Shown: positions 41,438 to 51,166, numbered from the stretch's first letter. The stretch is 64,000 bases of DNA from Elusimicrobiaceae bacterium (GCA_017520185.1 JAFXGO010000008.1:1-64000); one strand, 5' to 3'. The notes: a model not told the origin generated them from the letters alone. Numbers and translations are program-made.

Positions 41438-42616
41438 TTAATTTGCTTGAGCCGCTTTTTGTTCTTCTTGCTTTGCAGCCAATTCTTTACTAAACATCTC
41501 TTTGACATCATTAATTGGCATTTGCAACAGCTCAATCACTTTTTCTCGCTTATATTTTTTAGCCACATCTAAGGCCGTTTTCCCGGAAGTAGTTTTTAAA
41601 GAGGGATCTGCATCATATGACAACAAAATCTTTACTACCGGAGCATACCCCTTCATGGCGGCCCAGTATAAAGCGGTTTCTCCTCTCTTATTTTGTATAT
41701 TTAAATCTGCTTTATATTGCATGGTTAAAGGCGCGGTAAGGGCCATAATTGTATCCGGGCGATTATAACGTGCCGCATAGATTAAAGCGGTATTTCCCTC
41801 ATTATTGGTGGCATTTACATCTGCTCTGTAGGCCAATAAAGTCTCCACCGTCATTGTATCACCCAAAGAAGCAGAAATTATCAGCGGCGTATTTCCGGCA
41901 GCATTTTTAACATTGGGGTCCACATTTCCTTTAAGCATAGCTATTACCCCCACATAATTTTTTTGGGCAGCCGCACGGAATAAAGTATCGGAATCCAATC
42001 CAGCCGTCACACCCTTTGTTAAAAATAAATCCACCAATTTTCCTTTTTGCTTTTCAACCGCCAATCCCATTGGCGTTTGGTGGTAATTGTTGGGTAAATT
42101 TAAATCGGCATTTTCATATACGAGCATTTGGGTAATTTCATCGTGATTGGCATATATGCTGCGTAATACGGCCGTATCGCGGCTAAAAGCATTTTGCCTA
42201 TTAACATCGGCTCCCATTGACAAAAGACGTTGCACCGCCTCTACATTGCCCAATGTAGCGGCCGCTAACAATAACGTATCTCCTTGACTGTTTACAATAT
42301 TGGGGTCTTTTATCTTGGTATCTAAGATGTCCAAAAAGGCCATTGTGTCGCCTTTGCGCAAGGCTAAGGTAGCTTCTTCGGCAAGTTCCTGAGGGGTCTG
42401 GCTGGATACGATGACATTAACTTTAGCCGCCTGACGCGATTGAACGTGAGAAGGACGACCTTTAAGCGTAAAAATCAACATGGCAACAAGCGGGATTAGA
42501 GCCAAAACCGCGATAGCCACTTTTGGTTTATTTTTCGCTTTTTCTATTGCCTGTTTTACCTGCTTAGGGGGATTTACAGCAACTCGATTTGTTGTCTTCT
42601 TAAGAGGCACAGCCAT
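41438..42616 (-). CDS. Membrane-anchored ankyrin-repeat protein
   Basis: 392 residues. A basic cytoplasmic N-terminus and one membrane helix (about 33-50) are followed by at least six ankyrin repeats (for example DTLLLAAATLGNVEAVQRLL, NTPLIISASLGDTMTVETLL, ETALYWAAMKGYAPVVKILL). The C-terminal tail is charged. The repeats should face the periplasm and bind proteins. GGAGGGG precedes the ATG. Last gene after rnc, 12 bp away. Confidence 0.82.
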   Translation of the reverse strand: MAVPLKKTTNRVAVNPPKQVKQAIEKAKNKPKVAIAVLALIPLVAMLIFTLKGRPSHVQSRQAAKVNVIVSSQTPQELAEEATLALRKGDTMAFLDILDTKIKDPNIVNSQGDTLLLAAATLGNVEAVQRLLSMGADVNRQNAFSRDTAVLRSIYANHDEITQMLVYENADLNLPNNYHQTPMGLAVEKQKGKLVDLFLTKGVTAGLDSDTLFRAAAQKNYVGVIAMLKGNVDPNVKNAAGNTPLIISASLGDTMTVETLLAYRADVNATNNEGNTALIYAARYNRPDTIMALTAPLTMQYKADLNIQNKRGETALYWAAMKGYAPVVKILLSYDADPSLKTTSGKTALDVAKKYKREKVIELLQMPINDVKEMFSKELAAKQEEQKAAQAN

Positions 42617-42628
42617 TCCCCTCCGGAA

Positions 42629-43294
42629 TTATTTTTTCAAATGACGGTAAGCGTCTCTGGCAGCGTCCTGCTCAGCAAGTTTTTTATTTCTTCCTTTGCC
42701 TACGCCGAGGCGTTTGCCGTCAAGGGACACTTCCACGGTAAATATTTTATCGTGTTCCGGTCCTACGGTTTGCAACACTTCATAATCTGGGGTACTTCTG
42801 CTACGCTTTTGAATATACTCTTGCAAACGGCTCTTATAATCGCCGCTGTCTTGCTTAAGTTCTTGCGTACGCACCCAAGGCAGCACTACTTGCTCAGCTG
42901 CAGGATAACCGCCGTCTAAATATACAGCCCCGACTACGGCTTCCATCGCATTAGAGAGAATGCTGTCACGTTGGCGGCCTCCGGTAGCCAACTCGCCGTG
43001 CCCCAAACGCATAAATCGTCCAAGGTCCAGCTTTTTAGCCCAAAGATACAAATTATGTCTGGAGACCAAGTTAGACTTGATTTTAGAAAGCACCCCCTCT
43101 TCACTGTGAGGACACTGCCCATAAATATAGTTGGCTACAATGGCTCCCAGAATACTATCTCCTAGGAACTCAAGCCGTTCATTATGACGAACGGCTTTAT
43201 GTTCTCCGGAGTAAGATTTATGAGTGAGTGCTTCTCTTAAAATCGTCGTATCTTCAAAGCTATAGTGAATTAGTTTCTCTAGCTCTGTTAACAC
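42629..43294 (-). CDS. rnc: Ribonuclease III
   Basis: 221 residues. The catalytic signature [13 protein letters not shown] (about 37-50) and later Asp/Glu pair in [15 protein letters not shown] form the two-metal site. The C-terminal part is a dsRNA-binding domain ([13 protein letters not shown] onward). Processes rRNA and structured mRNAs. Overlaps acpP by 7 nt. Confidence 0.93.
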   Translation of the reverse strand: MLTELEKLIHYSFEDTTILREALTHKSYSGEHKAVRHNERLEFLGDSILGAIVANYIYGQCPHSEEGVLSKIKSNLVSRHNLYLWAKKLDLGRFMRLGHGELATGGRQRDSILSNAMEAVVGAVYLDGGYPAAEQVVLPWVRTQELKQDSGDYKSRLQEYIQKRSRSTPDYEVLQTVGPEHDKIFTVEVSLDGKRLGVGKGRNKKLAEQDAARDAYRHLKK

Positions 43295-43527
43295 TTTTCT
43301 TCAATGTAGCTGATAGCTTCGCCTACGGTTTTGATTTTTTCAGCTTTATCGTCAGGAATTTCGATATCAAATTCTTCTTCCAAAGCCATGATAAATTCCA
43401 CCGTATCCAAAGAATCGGCACCCAAATCGTTTACGAATTGAGCTTCCGGTTTTACTTGATCAGGTTCAACACCCAAGTGTTCTACGATAAGGTTTTTTAC
43501 TCTTTCTTGCACGTTTTCTACAGACAT
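43288..43527 (-). CDS. acpP: Acyl carrier protein
   Basis: 79 acidic residues with the phosphopantetheine site Ser in [19 protein letters not shown]. Carries acyl chains for FabG and PlsX of the same operon. Confidence 0.96.
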   Translation of the reverse strand: MSVENVQERVKNLIVEHLGVEPDQVKPEAQFVNDLGADSLDTVEFIMALEEEFDIEIPDDKAEKIKTVGEAISYIEEKC

Positions 43528-43549
43528 TTTGTCCTCCGAATCTTACTTT

Positions 43550-44293
43550 TTAAATATAAAGTCCGCCATTGACGGCCAACACGTGCCCTGTAATATAGGC
43601 AGCATCTTGGCTGGCCAAAAACATCACTGCTTTGGCGATGTCCTGCGGTTCTGCAAATCTTTTTAAAGGAATAGCTTCAAACGCTTTTTCCTTCATTTCG
43701 TCGCTTAATGCGTCTGTCATGGCTGTACGGACAAAACCCGGAGCCACCGCATTGACGCGCACGCCGCGAGAACCAAATTCTTTTGCTAAAGATTTCGTCA
43801 GCCCAATCATTCCTGCTTTGCTGGCAGCATAATTGGATTGACCGGCATTTCCCATTTCTCCGATGACGGAAGAAATATTTACCACGTTTCCGCTTCTTTG
43901 TTTGAACATTACTTTCAAAGCGGCCTTAGACATCAAAAATGTACCGGTGAGGTTAACATTGATAACAACATTCCAATCTTCTGGACTCATGCGAACCATT
44001 AATCCGTCTTTGGTAATACCGGCATTATTGACTAACACGTCCACCCCACCTAATTCTTTTACCGTACCGGCTACAAAATTATCACAATCTTCTACATTAG
44101 AAATATCGGCTTTAGCCGCATATACTTTGCCACCAAAAGAAAGCAAATGTTCTTTGGCTTTTTGTAAAAGTTCTTCATTGATGCCGCAAATAGCCACATC
44201 GGCACCAGCTTGAGCAAAAGATTCTGCCAAAGCCAAACCAATGCCACGCGTGGCACCGGTGATGATTACTTTTTGTCCTTTAAAATCAGCCAC
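43550..44293 (-). CDS. fabG: 3-oxoacyl-ACP reductase
   Basis: 247 residues, classical SDR: NADPH loop TGATRGIG (about 13-20), NNAG, catalytic Ser in NISSVIG and YAASK. The C-terminus ends GHVLAVNGGLYI as usual for FabG. Reduces beta-ketoacyl-ACP in fatty-acid elongation. Abuts plsX with no fabD or fabH between. Confidence 0.94.
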   Translation of the reverse strand: MADFKGQKVIITGATRGIGLALAESFAQAGADVAICGINEELLQKAKEHLLSFGGKVYAAKADISNVEDCDNFVAGTVKELGGVDVLVNNAGITKDGLMVRMSPEDWNVVINVNLTGTFLMSKAALKVMFKQRSGNVVNISSVIGEMGNAGQSNYAASKAGMIGLTKSLAKEFGSRGVRVNAVAPGFVRTAMTDALSDEMKEKAFEAIPLKRFAEPQDIAKAVMFLASQDAAYITGHVLAVNGGLYI

Positions 44294-45343
44294 TTATTCC
44301 CCCTCTTTTGCAGATTGATTCTCAATTTTAGCAAAAGTTTCTTTTAATTCTTCCATTTTCTTGGCAACATCGCCAATAAAATCTTTTTCTACCAATTTTT
44401 TAGCTGTTTTTAAAGCATTGAAAATAGCTACTTGATTTGATTTGCCATGAGCAATCAAAGCCACACCATTCACCCCTACCAACGGCGCTCCGCCGTAATT
44501 ATCGGGGTTAGTATGGTCTTTTACCGCCTTAAAAGCGGATTTAGACAACAAGGCACCCAAAATAGCCAACGGACGTTTTTTCACTTCCCGTTTAATCATC
44601 TTCATCATGGTTTTAGCCAAACCTTCCGCCATTTTGAGTACAATGTTTCCTACAAAACCGTCACACACAATCACATCTACTTCACCGACGTTTACATCAC
44701 GTCCTTCCAATGTACCGGTGAAATTTACACCGATACTGCGCATATGAGGAACGGTGTTTTTAACCAATTGATTTCCCTTTTTCTCCTCTTCACCGATAGA
44801 AAGCACGCCTACTTTGGGGCTTTGCACATCAAATACTTTCTGCATATAGGTAGAGCCCATCACGGCAAATTGTAGCAAGTGAATGGGTTTACAATCGGCA
44901 TTAGCACCGCCATCTAACAACAGGCTGACCCCTTGATAAGTGGGCATCGGCGTTGCAATAGCAGGGCGCAAGACACCTTTCAAGCGACCCATACCAAACA
45001 AAGAGGCCACCATAGCAGCACCGCTATGACCGGCAGACACAAAAGCATCTGCTTCTGCTTTGCGTACCAATGAAGCGCACACTACAATACTAGCATTCTT
45101 TTTTGCACGTACTTCACGTGCAGGATCGGCCTCCATGTCAATGACATCGGGGGCGTGAACGATGGAGATATTTTCGGGCAATTTGTCAGAATAGCCCTTC
45201 GCCGCTAATTCACGGCGCAGGACTACTTCGTCACCCACCAGAATGACTTGTACATCTAAGCGTTTGGCTGCTTCCAAAGCGCCAAGCACATTGGGTTCGG
45301 CTCCGAAATCCCCGCCTAAGGCGTCGAGGGCTATTCTAATCAT
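44294..45343 (-). CDS. plsX: Phosphate acyltransferase PlsX
   Basis: 349 residues from ATG 45343, giving the family start MIRIALDALGGDFGAEP. An upstream ATG at 45397 would only translate the rpmF end in another frame. Makes acyl-phosphate from acyl-ACP for phospholipid synthesis. No clear Shine-Dalgarno; it starts 14 nt after the rpmF stop, so coupling is likely. Confidence 0.92.
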   Translation of the reverse strand: MIRIALDALGGDFGAEPNVLGALEAAKRLDVQVILVGDEVVLRRELAAKGYSDKLPENISIVHAPDVIDMEADPAREVRAKKNASIVVCASLVRKAEADAFVSAGHSGAAMVASLFGMGRLKGVLRPAIATPMPTYQGVSLLLDGGANADCKPIHLLQFAVMGSTYMQKVFDVQSPKVGVLSIGEEEKKGNQLVKNTVPHMRSIGVNFTGTLEGRDVNVGEVDVIVCDGFVGNIVLKMAEGLAKTMMKMIKREVKKRPLAILGALLSKSAFKAVKDHTNPDNYGGAPLVGVNGVALIAHGKSNQVAIFNALKTAKKLVEKDFIGDVAKKMEELKETFAKIENQSAKEGE

Positions 45344-45356
45344 AATTGAGGAAGAT

Positions 45357-45560
45357 TTATTTGGTTTCTTCTTTTTGGGCCGCTTTTTGAGCGACAACTA
45401 CATGGTCTTTATAAAACCCGCAAGAGGGGCAGACGTTGTGCGGCAAGCGCATGGATTTGCAGTTCGGGCATTCCACGAGTTGGGGCACTTCGATCACAGA
45501 ATTGTGAGAACGTCTAAGATCTCTTCTGGAACGGGTATGTTTTTTCTTCGGATTAGGCAT
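45357..45560 (-). CDS. rpmF: Ribosomal protein bL32
   Basis: 67 residues with MPNPKKKHTRSRRDLRRS and a four-Cys zinc ribbon (CPNC...CPSC), so it is the zinc-binding (C+) form. Usual neighbour of plsX and DUF177. Confidence 0.95.
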   Translation of the reverse strand: MPNPKKKHTRSRRDLRRSHNSVIEVPQLVECPNCKSMRLPHNVCPSCGFYKDHVVVAQKAAQKEETK

Positions 45561-45597
45561 TGTTATAACTCCTGTACATTTGACACGTCAAATGATA

Positions 45598-46092
45598 TTA
45601 TTTAAATTTTCCTTTCAACGCCGCAAACGGCGAAAGAATTTCCGGCTGACACTGACATGAACCTTCATTCAAATCTTTTCCGCACAAAGGGCAAAGTCCT
45701 TTACACTCTGCACTACATAAAAATTGAATATCCTCAGTCAAGGCAAGCGTCTGCCGCACCAACAACATTATATCAATTATTTCACTTTGTGTGCCATAGC
45801 TTTCCATAAAAGTTTCATCAAACGTCTGAGAAACTTCTTTTAAACAGCGGTCACACCGAACATCACGTTTTCCCCAAACGCGTCCGCGTACCGTAATTTC
45901 TTTACCGGCCAGCCAAAACTCCAGCTCTACGCGCACTTCCGTTATTTTATTGGGCGGAGTAAAAATATTGTCAAAATATTTTGGTGAAAGTTTGGCAGAA
46001 CAATTCAGTCCCCCCATCAGCACAATGTCTGACACGCGGAACTTCAAATCTTCCGGCACTTCAAAATTTTTATAAAACTCATTTTCCGTCAT
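45598..46092 (-). CDS. DUF177/YceD-family protein
   Basis: 164 residues from ATG 46092. The core has VRVELEFWLAGKEITVRGRVWGKRDVRCDRCL, and a four-Cys cluster (CDRC, CSAEC..CPLCG..C) resembles YceD, linked to 23S rRNA/L32 biogenesis. A TACAAT -10 ends 7 nt before the ATG with no Shine-Dalgarno, so the operon message is probably leaderless. Confidence 0.82.
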   Translation of the reverse strand: MTENEFYKNFEVPEDLKFRVSDIVLMGGLNCSAKLSPKYFDNIFTPPNKITEVRVELEFWLAGKEITVRGRVWGKRDVRCDRCLKEVSQTFDETFMESYGTQSEIIDIMLLVRQTLALTEDIQFLCSAECKGLCPLCGKDLNEGSCQCQPEILSPFAALKGKFK

Positions 46093-46099
46093 ATATATT

Positions 46100-46108
46100 A
46101 TTGTAGCA
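46100..46108 (-). promoter_or_regulatory. Probable leaderless promoter of the DUF177-rpmF-plsX operon
   Basis: TGCTACAAT, then 7 nt (AATATAT), then the ATG at 46092. Confidence 0.55.
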
Positions 46109-46231
46109 AATTGCAAACAAAAAGATAATTCCCCATTTCTCACGAAATAACCCTTTTTTCAGCTTGTCAGTACTATTAGATTTTTTTTACAAAGAAATGG
46201 AAGTTAAAATTAATTGGGGGAGGACTTACAC

Positions 46232-46744
46232 ATGAAAAAAATAGTCCTGTTGTTGTGCTTAGTAGCATTATCTGCTCCCGCTTTTGCCGGAGTAGGAGCC
46301 TTAAAACTTTCTCTATGGGATAAGGCGGCCATTGCCATACCTAACCATATAGATCATGTACGCGGGGTAGATTTGGGTATCGGATCCACTGCGCATAGTA
46401 TGTATGGTGTACAGTTTGATATTTTGTACGCCAACACAAAAGGCAAAATGATCGGTCTGAGTCATGCCTTGATTGATTTAGCCTCAGATGTAGCAGGGGT
46501 TCAAGGCGGTTTATATGCAAAGGCCAACAATGTAAAAGGGGTACAGTGGGGTACGATTAACGTCACCGCAGAAGAAATGGCTGGTTTACAATGGGGTATT
46601 TATAACCAAGCCGATACGGTAAAAGGGGTTCAATTGGGCCTGATCAATTACGCCAAAAATATTCACGGCATTCAAGTAGGGTTGGTCAACATCGCAGATA
46701 ACGGCGTGTTTCCTGCGATGATTTTACTTAACGGCCGTTTCTAG
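46232..46744 (+). CDS. Secreted protein with LA_2272-type surface repeats
   Basis: 170 residues from ATG 46232 (GGGGGAGG 9 nt upstream). A signal peptide ends APAFA. The rest is an array of about 20-residue units of the form G-(V/L)-Q-x-G-(L/I)-x-N: GVQWGTINVT, GLQWGIYNQA, GVQLGLINYA, GIQVGLVNIA. This matches LA_2272-type surface repeat proteins first noted in Leptospira, predicted beta-solenoid or barrel. Role unknown. Confidence 0.7.
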   Translation: MKKIVLLLCLVALSAPAFAGVGALKLSLWDKAAIAIPNHIDHVRGVDLGIGSTAHSMYGVQFDILYANTKGKMIGLSHALIDLASDVAGVQGGLYAKANNVKGVQWGTINVTAEEMAGLQWGIYNQADTVKGVQLGLINYAKNIHGIQVGLVNIADNGVFPAMILLNGRF

Positions 46745-46764
46745 TTTGTAATACAGACATCAAT

Positions 46765-46791
46765 CCGCGCCCCCAAAGGCGCGGTTTTTTT
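46765..46791 (+). terminator. Terminator
   Basis: CCGCGCC/GGCGCGG with seven T after the surface-repeat gene. The leader 46792-46932 of rpsB holds a TGTGA-AGCC-TCACA hairpin (46909-46922) just before its AAGGAG, a possible S2 control element. Confidence 0.85.
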
Positions 46792-46932
46792 GTATAATAA
46801 TCATAAGGTTTATATTAGCAGGGCGAAAAAATGTAGAAAATTAAAGCCCTTGTTTCTATAAATCCTAGGCATTCCACCGCCGGAGAATCCTCTTCTCTAA
46901 TTTTGGTGTGAAGCCTCACAAGGAGATTATAA

Positions 46933-48000
46933 ATGAGCAACGTATCCATGAAGTCCATGTTGGAAGCGGGTGTACACTTTGGTCACCAAACCTCCCGCTG
47001 GAACCCCAAAATGAGCCGCTATATTTTCGGCGAACGCAATGGGGTACATATCTTAGACTTACAAAAAACCGCCAAAGAACTGAAAAAGGCTTGCGCTTTT
47101 GTAAAAGAAGAATCCAAAAAAGGCGCCAAGTTCTTGTTCGTAGGTACCAAAAAACAAGCCCAAGAAGCCATTTCCACCGAAGCTGCTCGCTGTGGCGCTT
47201 ACTGCATTTGTGAAAAATGGTTGGGTGGCACTTTGACCAACTTCCAAACGGTCAAAAAGTCCATCGAACGCATGAATGAATTGGAAAAATGGGAAGCTTC
47301 CGGCGTGTTCAAAGCCATTTCCAAAAAAGAAGCCAGCCGTTTAACCAAAGAATTAAACCGCTTGCAAAAACTTTTGGGTGGTATCCGCGATATGAAAGTT
47401 TTGCCGGACGTAGTTTTTGTAATTGACCCGGTTGACACCGCCGGTGCCGTACGTGAATCTCACGTGCTCGGTTTGCCTGTGGTCGCTGTGTGTGACACCA
47501 ACTCTGATCCGGACTTGATCGACGTACCCGTACCGGGCAACGACGATGCCGCCCGCTCCATTAAGCTTTTCTGCGGTGCTATTGCCGATGCCGTCTTGGA
47601 AGGCCGCGCTGAAGCTGAAGCTGCCAAACAGCCTGCCCAAGCTGCCGCTACCGAAGATGGTGAAGCTGCCCCTGCCAATCCGGCTATGGCTCAAGCTTTC
47701 GAAAGCGTCATGTTAGCTGCTGAAAAAGCCGAACAAGAAGCTGAAGCTGCCAAAGTGGAAGAAGTAGAAGTAGTGGAAGTAAAAGAAGAAGTGGTAGTAG
47801 AAGCCCCTGTGGCCGAAGAAGCTGCCGAAGAAGTAAAAGCGGAAAAAGTAGAAGAAAAGAAACCCGCCAAAAAAGCAGCCACCAAAAAAACCACTGCCAA
47901 AAAGACCACTACGGCCAAAAAAACGACCGCTAAAAAAACCACTAAAAAAGCGGCCAAAACCGAAGAAAAAGCTGAAGAAGCTGCTGAAGAAGCCAAATAG
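46933..48000 (+). CDS. rpsB: Ribosomal protein uS2 with long charged C-terminal tail
   Basis: 355 residues; ordinary S2 has about 230-260. The conserved part ([22 protein letters not shown] to [22 protein letters not shown]) ends near residue 230. The tail is Ala/Glu-rich, then Glu/Val-rich, then a run of KKTTAKK-type repeats like histone H1 tails, then acidic again. Tail repeats are low complexity and could bind RNA or DNA. Translation-cluster neighbour of tsf. Confidence 0.95.
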   Translation: MSNVSMKSMLEAGVHFGHQTSRWNPKMSRYIFGERNGVHILDLQKTAKELKKACAFVKEESKKGAKFLFVGTKKQAQEAISTEAARCGAYCICEKWLGGTLTNFQTVKKSIERMNELEKWEASGVFKAISKKEASRLTKELNRLQKLLGGIRDMKVLPDVVFVIDPVDTAGAVRESHVLGLPVVAVCDTNSDPDLIDVPVPGNDDAARSIKLFCGAIADAVLEGRAEAEAAKQPAQAAATEDGEAAPANPAMAQAFESVMLAAEKAEQEAEAAKVEEVEVVEVKEEVVVEAPVAEEAAEEVKAEKVEEKKPAKKAATKKTTAKKTTTAKKTTAKKTTKKAAKTEEKAEEAAEEAK

Positions 48001-48011
48001 TCTTTTTACCT

Positions 48012-48038
48012 CTGAGGGCTGCCTTGTGCAGCTCTCAG
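48012..48038 (+). promoter_or_regulatory. Hairpin between rpsB and tsf
   Basis: CTGAGGGCTGC and GCAGCTCTCAG form an 11-bp stem with loop CTTGT. No T-run follows, so it is more likely a processing or attenuating structure than a terminator. Confidence 0.6.
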
Positions 48039-48065
48039 AAAGCGATTGAATTTTAGGAGAAAAAA

Positions 48066-48887
48066 ATGTCTTTAGCTGAAGATATTAAAGTATTAAGAGA
48101 AAAAACCGGCGCCGGTCTTATGGACTGCAAAAAAGCCTTAGAACAAAACAACAATGACATGGAACAAGCCATTGTTTTCTTGCGCAAAAAAGGCTTGGCT
48201 GATATGGCCAAACGTGCCGACAGAGCCACCAAAGAAGGCCGCGTATCCATCAAAACCGACGGTAAACATTTTGCTATGGCTTACTTAGGTTGCGAAACCG
48301 ACTTTGTGGCCAAAACTCCGGATTTTATCGGTTTAGCCGACGCTATTGCCGAATATGTATTGCAACACCCTGAAGTGGCTGACTACACGGCTGATGAAAC
48401 CATCAAGGCCATGATCGTAGAAAAAGCCCCGAAATTCGGTGAAAACACCACCTTTAAAGGCGCTTACAATTGGACTGCTGCCGAAGGCAACGTAATTGCT
48501 ACTTACGTTCACTCCGACAACAAAAAAGCCTCTTTATTGGAAATGTCCGGCAACGGCGTAGATGCTGAAAAATTGCACGAAATTGCTCGCGGTTTGGCTA
48601 TGCACACCGTCGGTATGCAAAGCATGTGGGTAGAAGCCAAAGATATCCCTCAAGCCGATATCGATAAAGAATTAGACATCTACCGCACCCAAGCCAAAAA
48701 CGAAGGCAAAGCTGACGATATGATTGAGAAAATGCTTCCGGGCAAAATCAAGAAATTCGCCAAAGAAACCTGTTTATTGGAACAACCGACCATTAAAGAC
48801 AACAAAAAAACTGTTGCCGCTTACTTGGAAGAAGAATCCAAAAACTTGGGTGGCGAACTCAAAGTTGTGCGCTTTGTTCGCTTCTAG
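48066..48887 (+). CDS. tsf: Elongation factor Ts
   Basis: 273 residues. N-terminal UBA-like domain with LREKTGAGLMDCKKAL, then the TDFVA-type core motif (CETDFVAKT). Recharges EF-Tu with GTP. GGAGAAAAA precedes the ATG. Confidence 0.96.
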   Translation: MSLAEDIKVLREKTGAGLMDCKKALEQNNNDMEQAIVFLRKKGLADMAKRADRATKEGRVSIKTDGKHFAMAYLGCETDFVAKTPDFIGLADAIAEYVLQHPEVADYTADETIKAMIVEKAPKFGENTTFKGAYNWTAAEGNVIATYVHSDNKKASLLEMSGNGVDAEKLHEIARGLAMHTVGMQSMWVEAKDIPQADIDKELDIYRTQAKNEGKADDMIEKMLPGKIKKFAKETCLLEQPTIKDNKKTVAAYLEEESKNLGGELKVVRFVRF

Positions 48888-48891
48888 TTTT

Positions 48892-48918
48892 AAGCCCCTC
48901 GCAAGAGGGGCTTTTTTT
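48892..48918 (+). terminator. Terminator after tsf
   Basis: AAGCCCCTC-GCAA-GAGGGGCTT followed by T-run. Confidence 0.9.
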
Positions 48919-49014
48919 GTGTTTATACCTGATAAGTGTGAACAGAAGAAAAAGAGATGTAAATTGTGCTAGAATAATTGAAAGATATTTTTGAGTAAGA
49001 AGGAGATTTCCCTT

Positions 49015-49743
49015 ATGTCCGCTACCTGCCAAAATACAAAGAAAAAAAGAGTTTTATTAAAACTTTCCGGTGAGGCCCTGATTACGGAAGGAAATCGCGG
49101 CATCAATCCGCAAGCATTAAAAGAAATTGCCATTGAACTGGCAGAGGCCTATAAAAAAAGTAATTGTGAACTTTCTATCGTCATCGGCGGCGGAAATGTG
49201 TGGCGCGGCGTTCGTGACGGAGGCGGAGTAATTGACCGCGTAAACTCTGACAGTATGGGTATGTTGGCCACCGTTATTAATGCCATTGCGTTGCAGTCTG
49301 CCATTGAAGAAGCCGGTGTTCCTACACGCGTACTTACATCTATCAATATTTATCAATTAGCCGAGCCTTTTGTACGCCGCAAAGCATTACGCCACTTGGA
49401 AAAAGGACGCATTGTTATTTTCGCCGGTGGGACGGGAAACCCTTTCTTTACCACTGATAGTGCAGCAGCTCTGCGTGCCTCTGAAATTAATGCCGATGTG
49501 TTGCTCAAAGCTACGCAAGTAGACGGCGTCTACGACAGTGATCCGCGCAAAAACCCTGATGCAAAACTCATTCAACGCATCACCTATGCAGAAGCCATTT
49601 CCAAACAATTGCAATTTATGGATACGGCCGCTTTGGCCCTGTGTTTAGAAAATAAGGTACCCGTACAGGTATTTAATTTGCACAAAAAAGGCAATATTGA
49701 AAAAGCCTTGTGCGGAGAAGAAATAGGGACATTCATTTATTAA
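49015..49743 (+). CDS. pyrH: UMP kinase
   Basis: 242 residues from ATG 49015, set by AAGGAGA 8 nt upstream. VLLKLSGEAL, IVIGGGNVWRG, FAGGTGNPFFTTDSAAALRA and TQVDGVYDSDP are intact amino-acid-kinase fold motifs. Phosphorylates UMP to UDP. Lies between tsf and frr as in many bacteria. Confidence 0.95.
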   Translation: MSATCQNTKKKRVLLKLSGEALITEGNRGINPQALKEIAIELAEAYKKSNCELSIVIGGGNVWRGVRDGGGVIDRVNSDSMGMLATVINAIALQSAIEEAGVPTRVLTSINIYQLAEPFVRRKALRHLEKGRIVIFAGGTGNPFFTTDSAAALRASEINADVLLKATQVDGVYDSDPRKNPDAKLIQRITYAEAISKQLQFMDTAALALCLENKVPVQVFNLHKKGNIEKALCGEEIGTFIY

Positions 49744-49768
49744 TTAAAATCCCCCTCCTTGCCTGATA

Positions 49769-49843
49769 TGGAGCCGAGCAATTTGCCATCTTTGTTTTAG
49801 GCTTTACGGTAGGATTTTCAAGGTAAGGCGTTGGGAGTCTGCG
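49769..49843 (+). repeat. Degenerate intergenic repeat, copy A
   Basis: TGGAGCCGAGCAATTTGCC at the start and AAGGTAAGGCG..GGGAGTC at the end resemble copy B at 51167-51224. Non-coding, between pyrH and frr. Confidence 0.4.
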
Positions 49844-49899
49844 TCTTTAAAGGCGTAAAATGCTATAATTTAAAAAACTATCTTAATAAAGAGGAAATT

Positions 49900-50463
49900 A
49901 TGGAAGGTATTACCAATCTGCTCAACAACAGTAAAAACAGCATGGGCGAACATGTAGCCCGCTTAGAACGTGATTTAGCCACCATTCGCACCGGACGTGC
50001 CAGCGCGGCCCTTTTGGAGAATATCCGCGTAGACTATTACGGCACTCCAACCCCGATTAAACAAATGGCCTTAATCAATGTTTTAGATGCCAAAACCTTA
50101 GAAGTGCAACCCTGGGACGTAAGTGCTTTAAACGATATTGATAAAGCCTTACAAAAAGCCGATTTGGGTGCCAGCCCCGTCAACGATGGAAAAGTCATTC
50201 GCATCAGTTTGCCTTCCATGACCGAAGACCGCCGCAAACAATTGGCTAAAAACATTTCTAAAATGAGCGAAGACTTCAAAGTAGCGGTGCGCAACGAACG
50301 CCGCGACGTTTTGGAAAAATGTAAAAAAGCCCAAAAAGCAGGTGAAATTACCGAAGACGATTTGAAACGCTATGAAGCAGATGTGCAAAAAGCCACCGAT
50401 GCTCACATTGCCCAAATTGACAAAGTAATCAAAGCCAAAGAAGAAGAAATCATGAAAATCTAA
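49900..50463 (+). CDS. frr: Ribosome recycling factor
   Basis: 187 residues from ATG 49900 (GAGGAAA upstream). DLATIRTGRASAALLENIRVDYYG and RKQLAKNISKMSEDFKVAVRNERRD are the family blocks. Splits post-termination ribosomes with EF-G. Confidence 0.96.
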   Translation: MEGITNLLNNSKNSMGEHVARLERDLATIRTGRASAALLENIRVDYYGTPTPIKQMALINVLDAKTLEVQPWDVSALNDIDKALQKADLGASPVNDGKVIRISLPSMTEDRRKQLAKNISKMSEDFKVAVRNERRDVLEKCKKAQKAGEITEDDLKRYEADVQKATDAHIAQIDKVIKAKEEEIMKI

Positions 50464-50489
50464 TTTTTTGACTCTTGGATTTAACACTA

Positions 50490-50519
50490 AAAAACCCCCG
50501 AGAAATCGGGGGTTTTTAT
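50490..50519. terminator. Bidirectional terminator
   Basis: AAAAACCCCCGA/TCGGGGGTTTTT between convergent frr and pilin genes. Confidence 0.9.
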
Positions 50520-51017
50520 TTAACAACAACCGCAATTAGCAGAATCTTCTACTACGTTTAAGATCTTTAAAATATCATAAGAAGGTGTTTCCCCATGACA
50601 TCCCCCCCCGACATATCCAGAAAAATGTCCGTCCTCATGAATACATAAACAAACGTCTAATTTTTTATTAGAGGCAACCGCTTTTATCTGATGACTTAAA
50701 TCAGCTGTTCCGGCACCAGCACTATAGTAAAATTCCTTTGTTTCACTAGCAGTTCCATCCTCAGCGGTGGTACCAATAGAAACAGACAAATCATTAAAAT
50801 TTGCACAAGTATCGTCCGAGGGATTATTTCCTGCCTTTACGCCATTTTCCAATTCACAAACTTTTACCGCGTCGGCAATGGTTTTTAAATTGGTAAAAGC
50901 TTCGGCAAAGCGGGCCTTTGTGACCGCTTTTTGATACTGTGGCAAAGCCACGGCGGACAATATGCCGATAATAAGTACAACGACTAATAGTTCAATGAGT
51001 GTAAAACCTTTCTTCAT
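50520..51017 (-). CDS. Type IV pilin-like protein
   Basis: 165 residues. Leader MKKG then FTLIELLVVVLIIG, same N-terminal helix as at 10221. The mature domain is acidic and ends in a Cys-containing segment (CLCIHEDG..CHGE..CGCC). Likely exported and processed by prepilin peptidase. Major/minor pilin status unknown. Confidence 0.85.
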   Translation of the reverse strand: MKKGFTLIELLVVVLIIGILSAVALPQYQKAVTKARFAEAFTNLKTIADAVKVCELENGVKAGNNPSDDTCANFNDLSVSIGTTAEDGTASETKEFYYSAGAGTADLSHQIKAVASNKKLDVCLCIHEDGHFSGYVGGGCHGETPSYDILKILNVVEDSANCGCC

Positions 51018-51166
51018 TTTTTCTCCTTTTTTGCTTCAATTTTTCCATCCGAAAAAATTGTATCAAAAAAAAAAAACGGTCAAGAGTTGGCGCACTTTCC
51101 CGACGGAGAAAACAACAACTGGAAAACAACTTGTTTGTAGCATGATTTTTCAGATTTATCATTTAT

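Noticed and set aside
46908-47213. 101-codon frame overlapping the rpsB start
   Set aside because: Out of frame with a complete, well-conserved rpsB that has its own AAGGAG.
47691-47996. Long antisense frames over rpsB (Ala/Ser/Thr-rich)
   Set aside because: They come from the low-complexity tail of rpsB read backwards.
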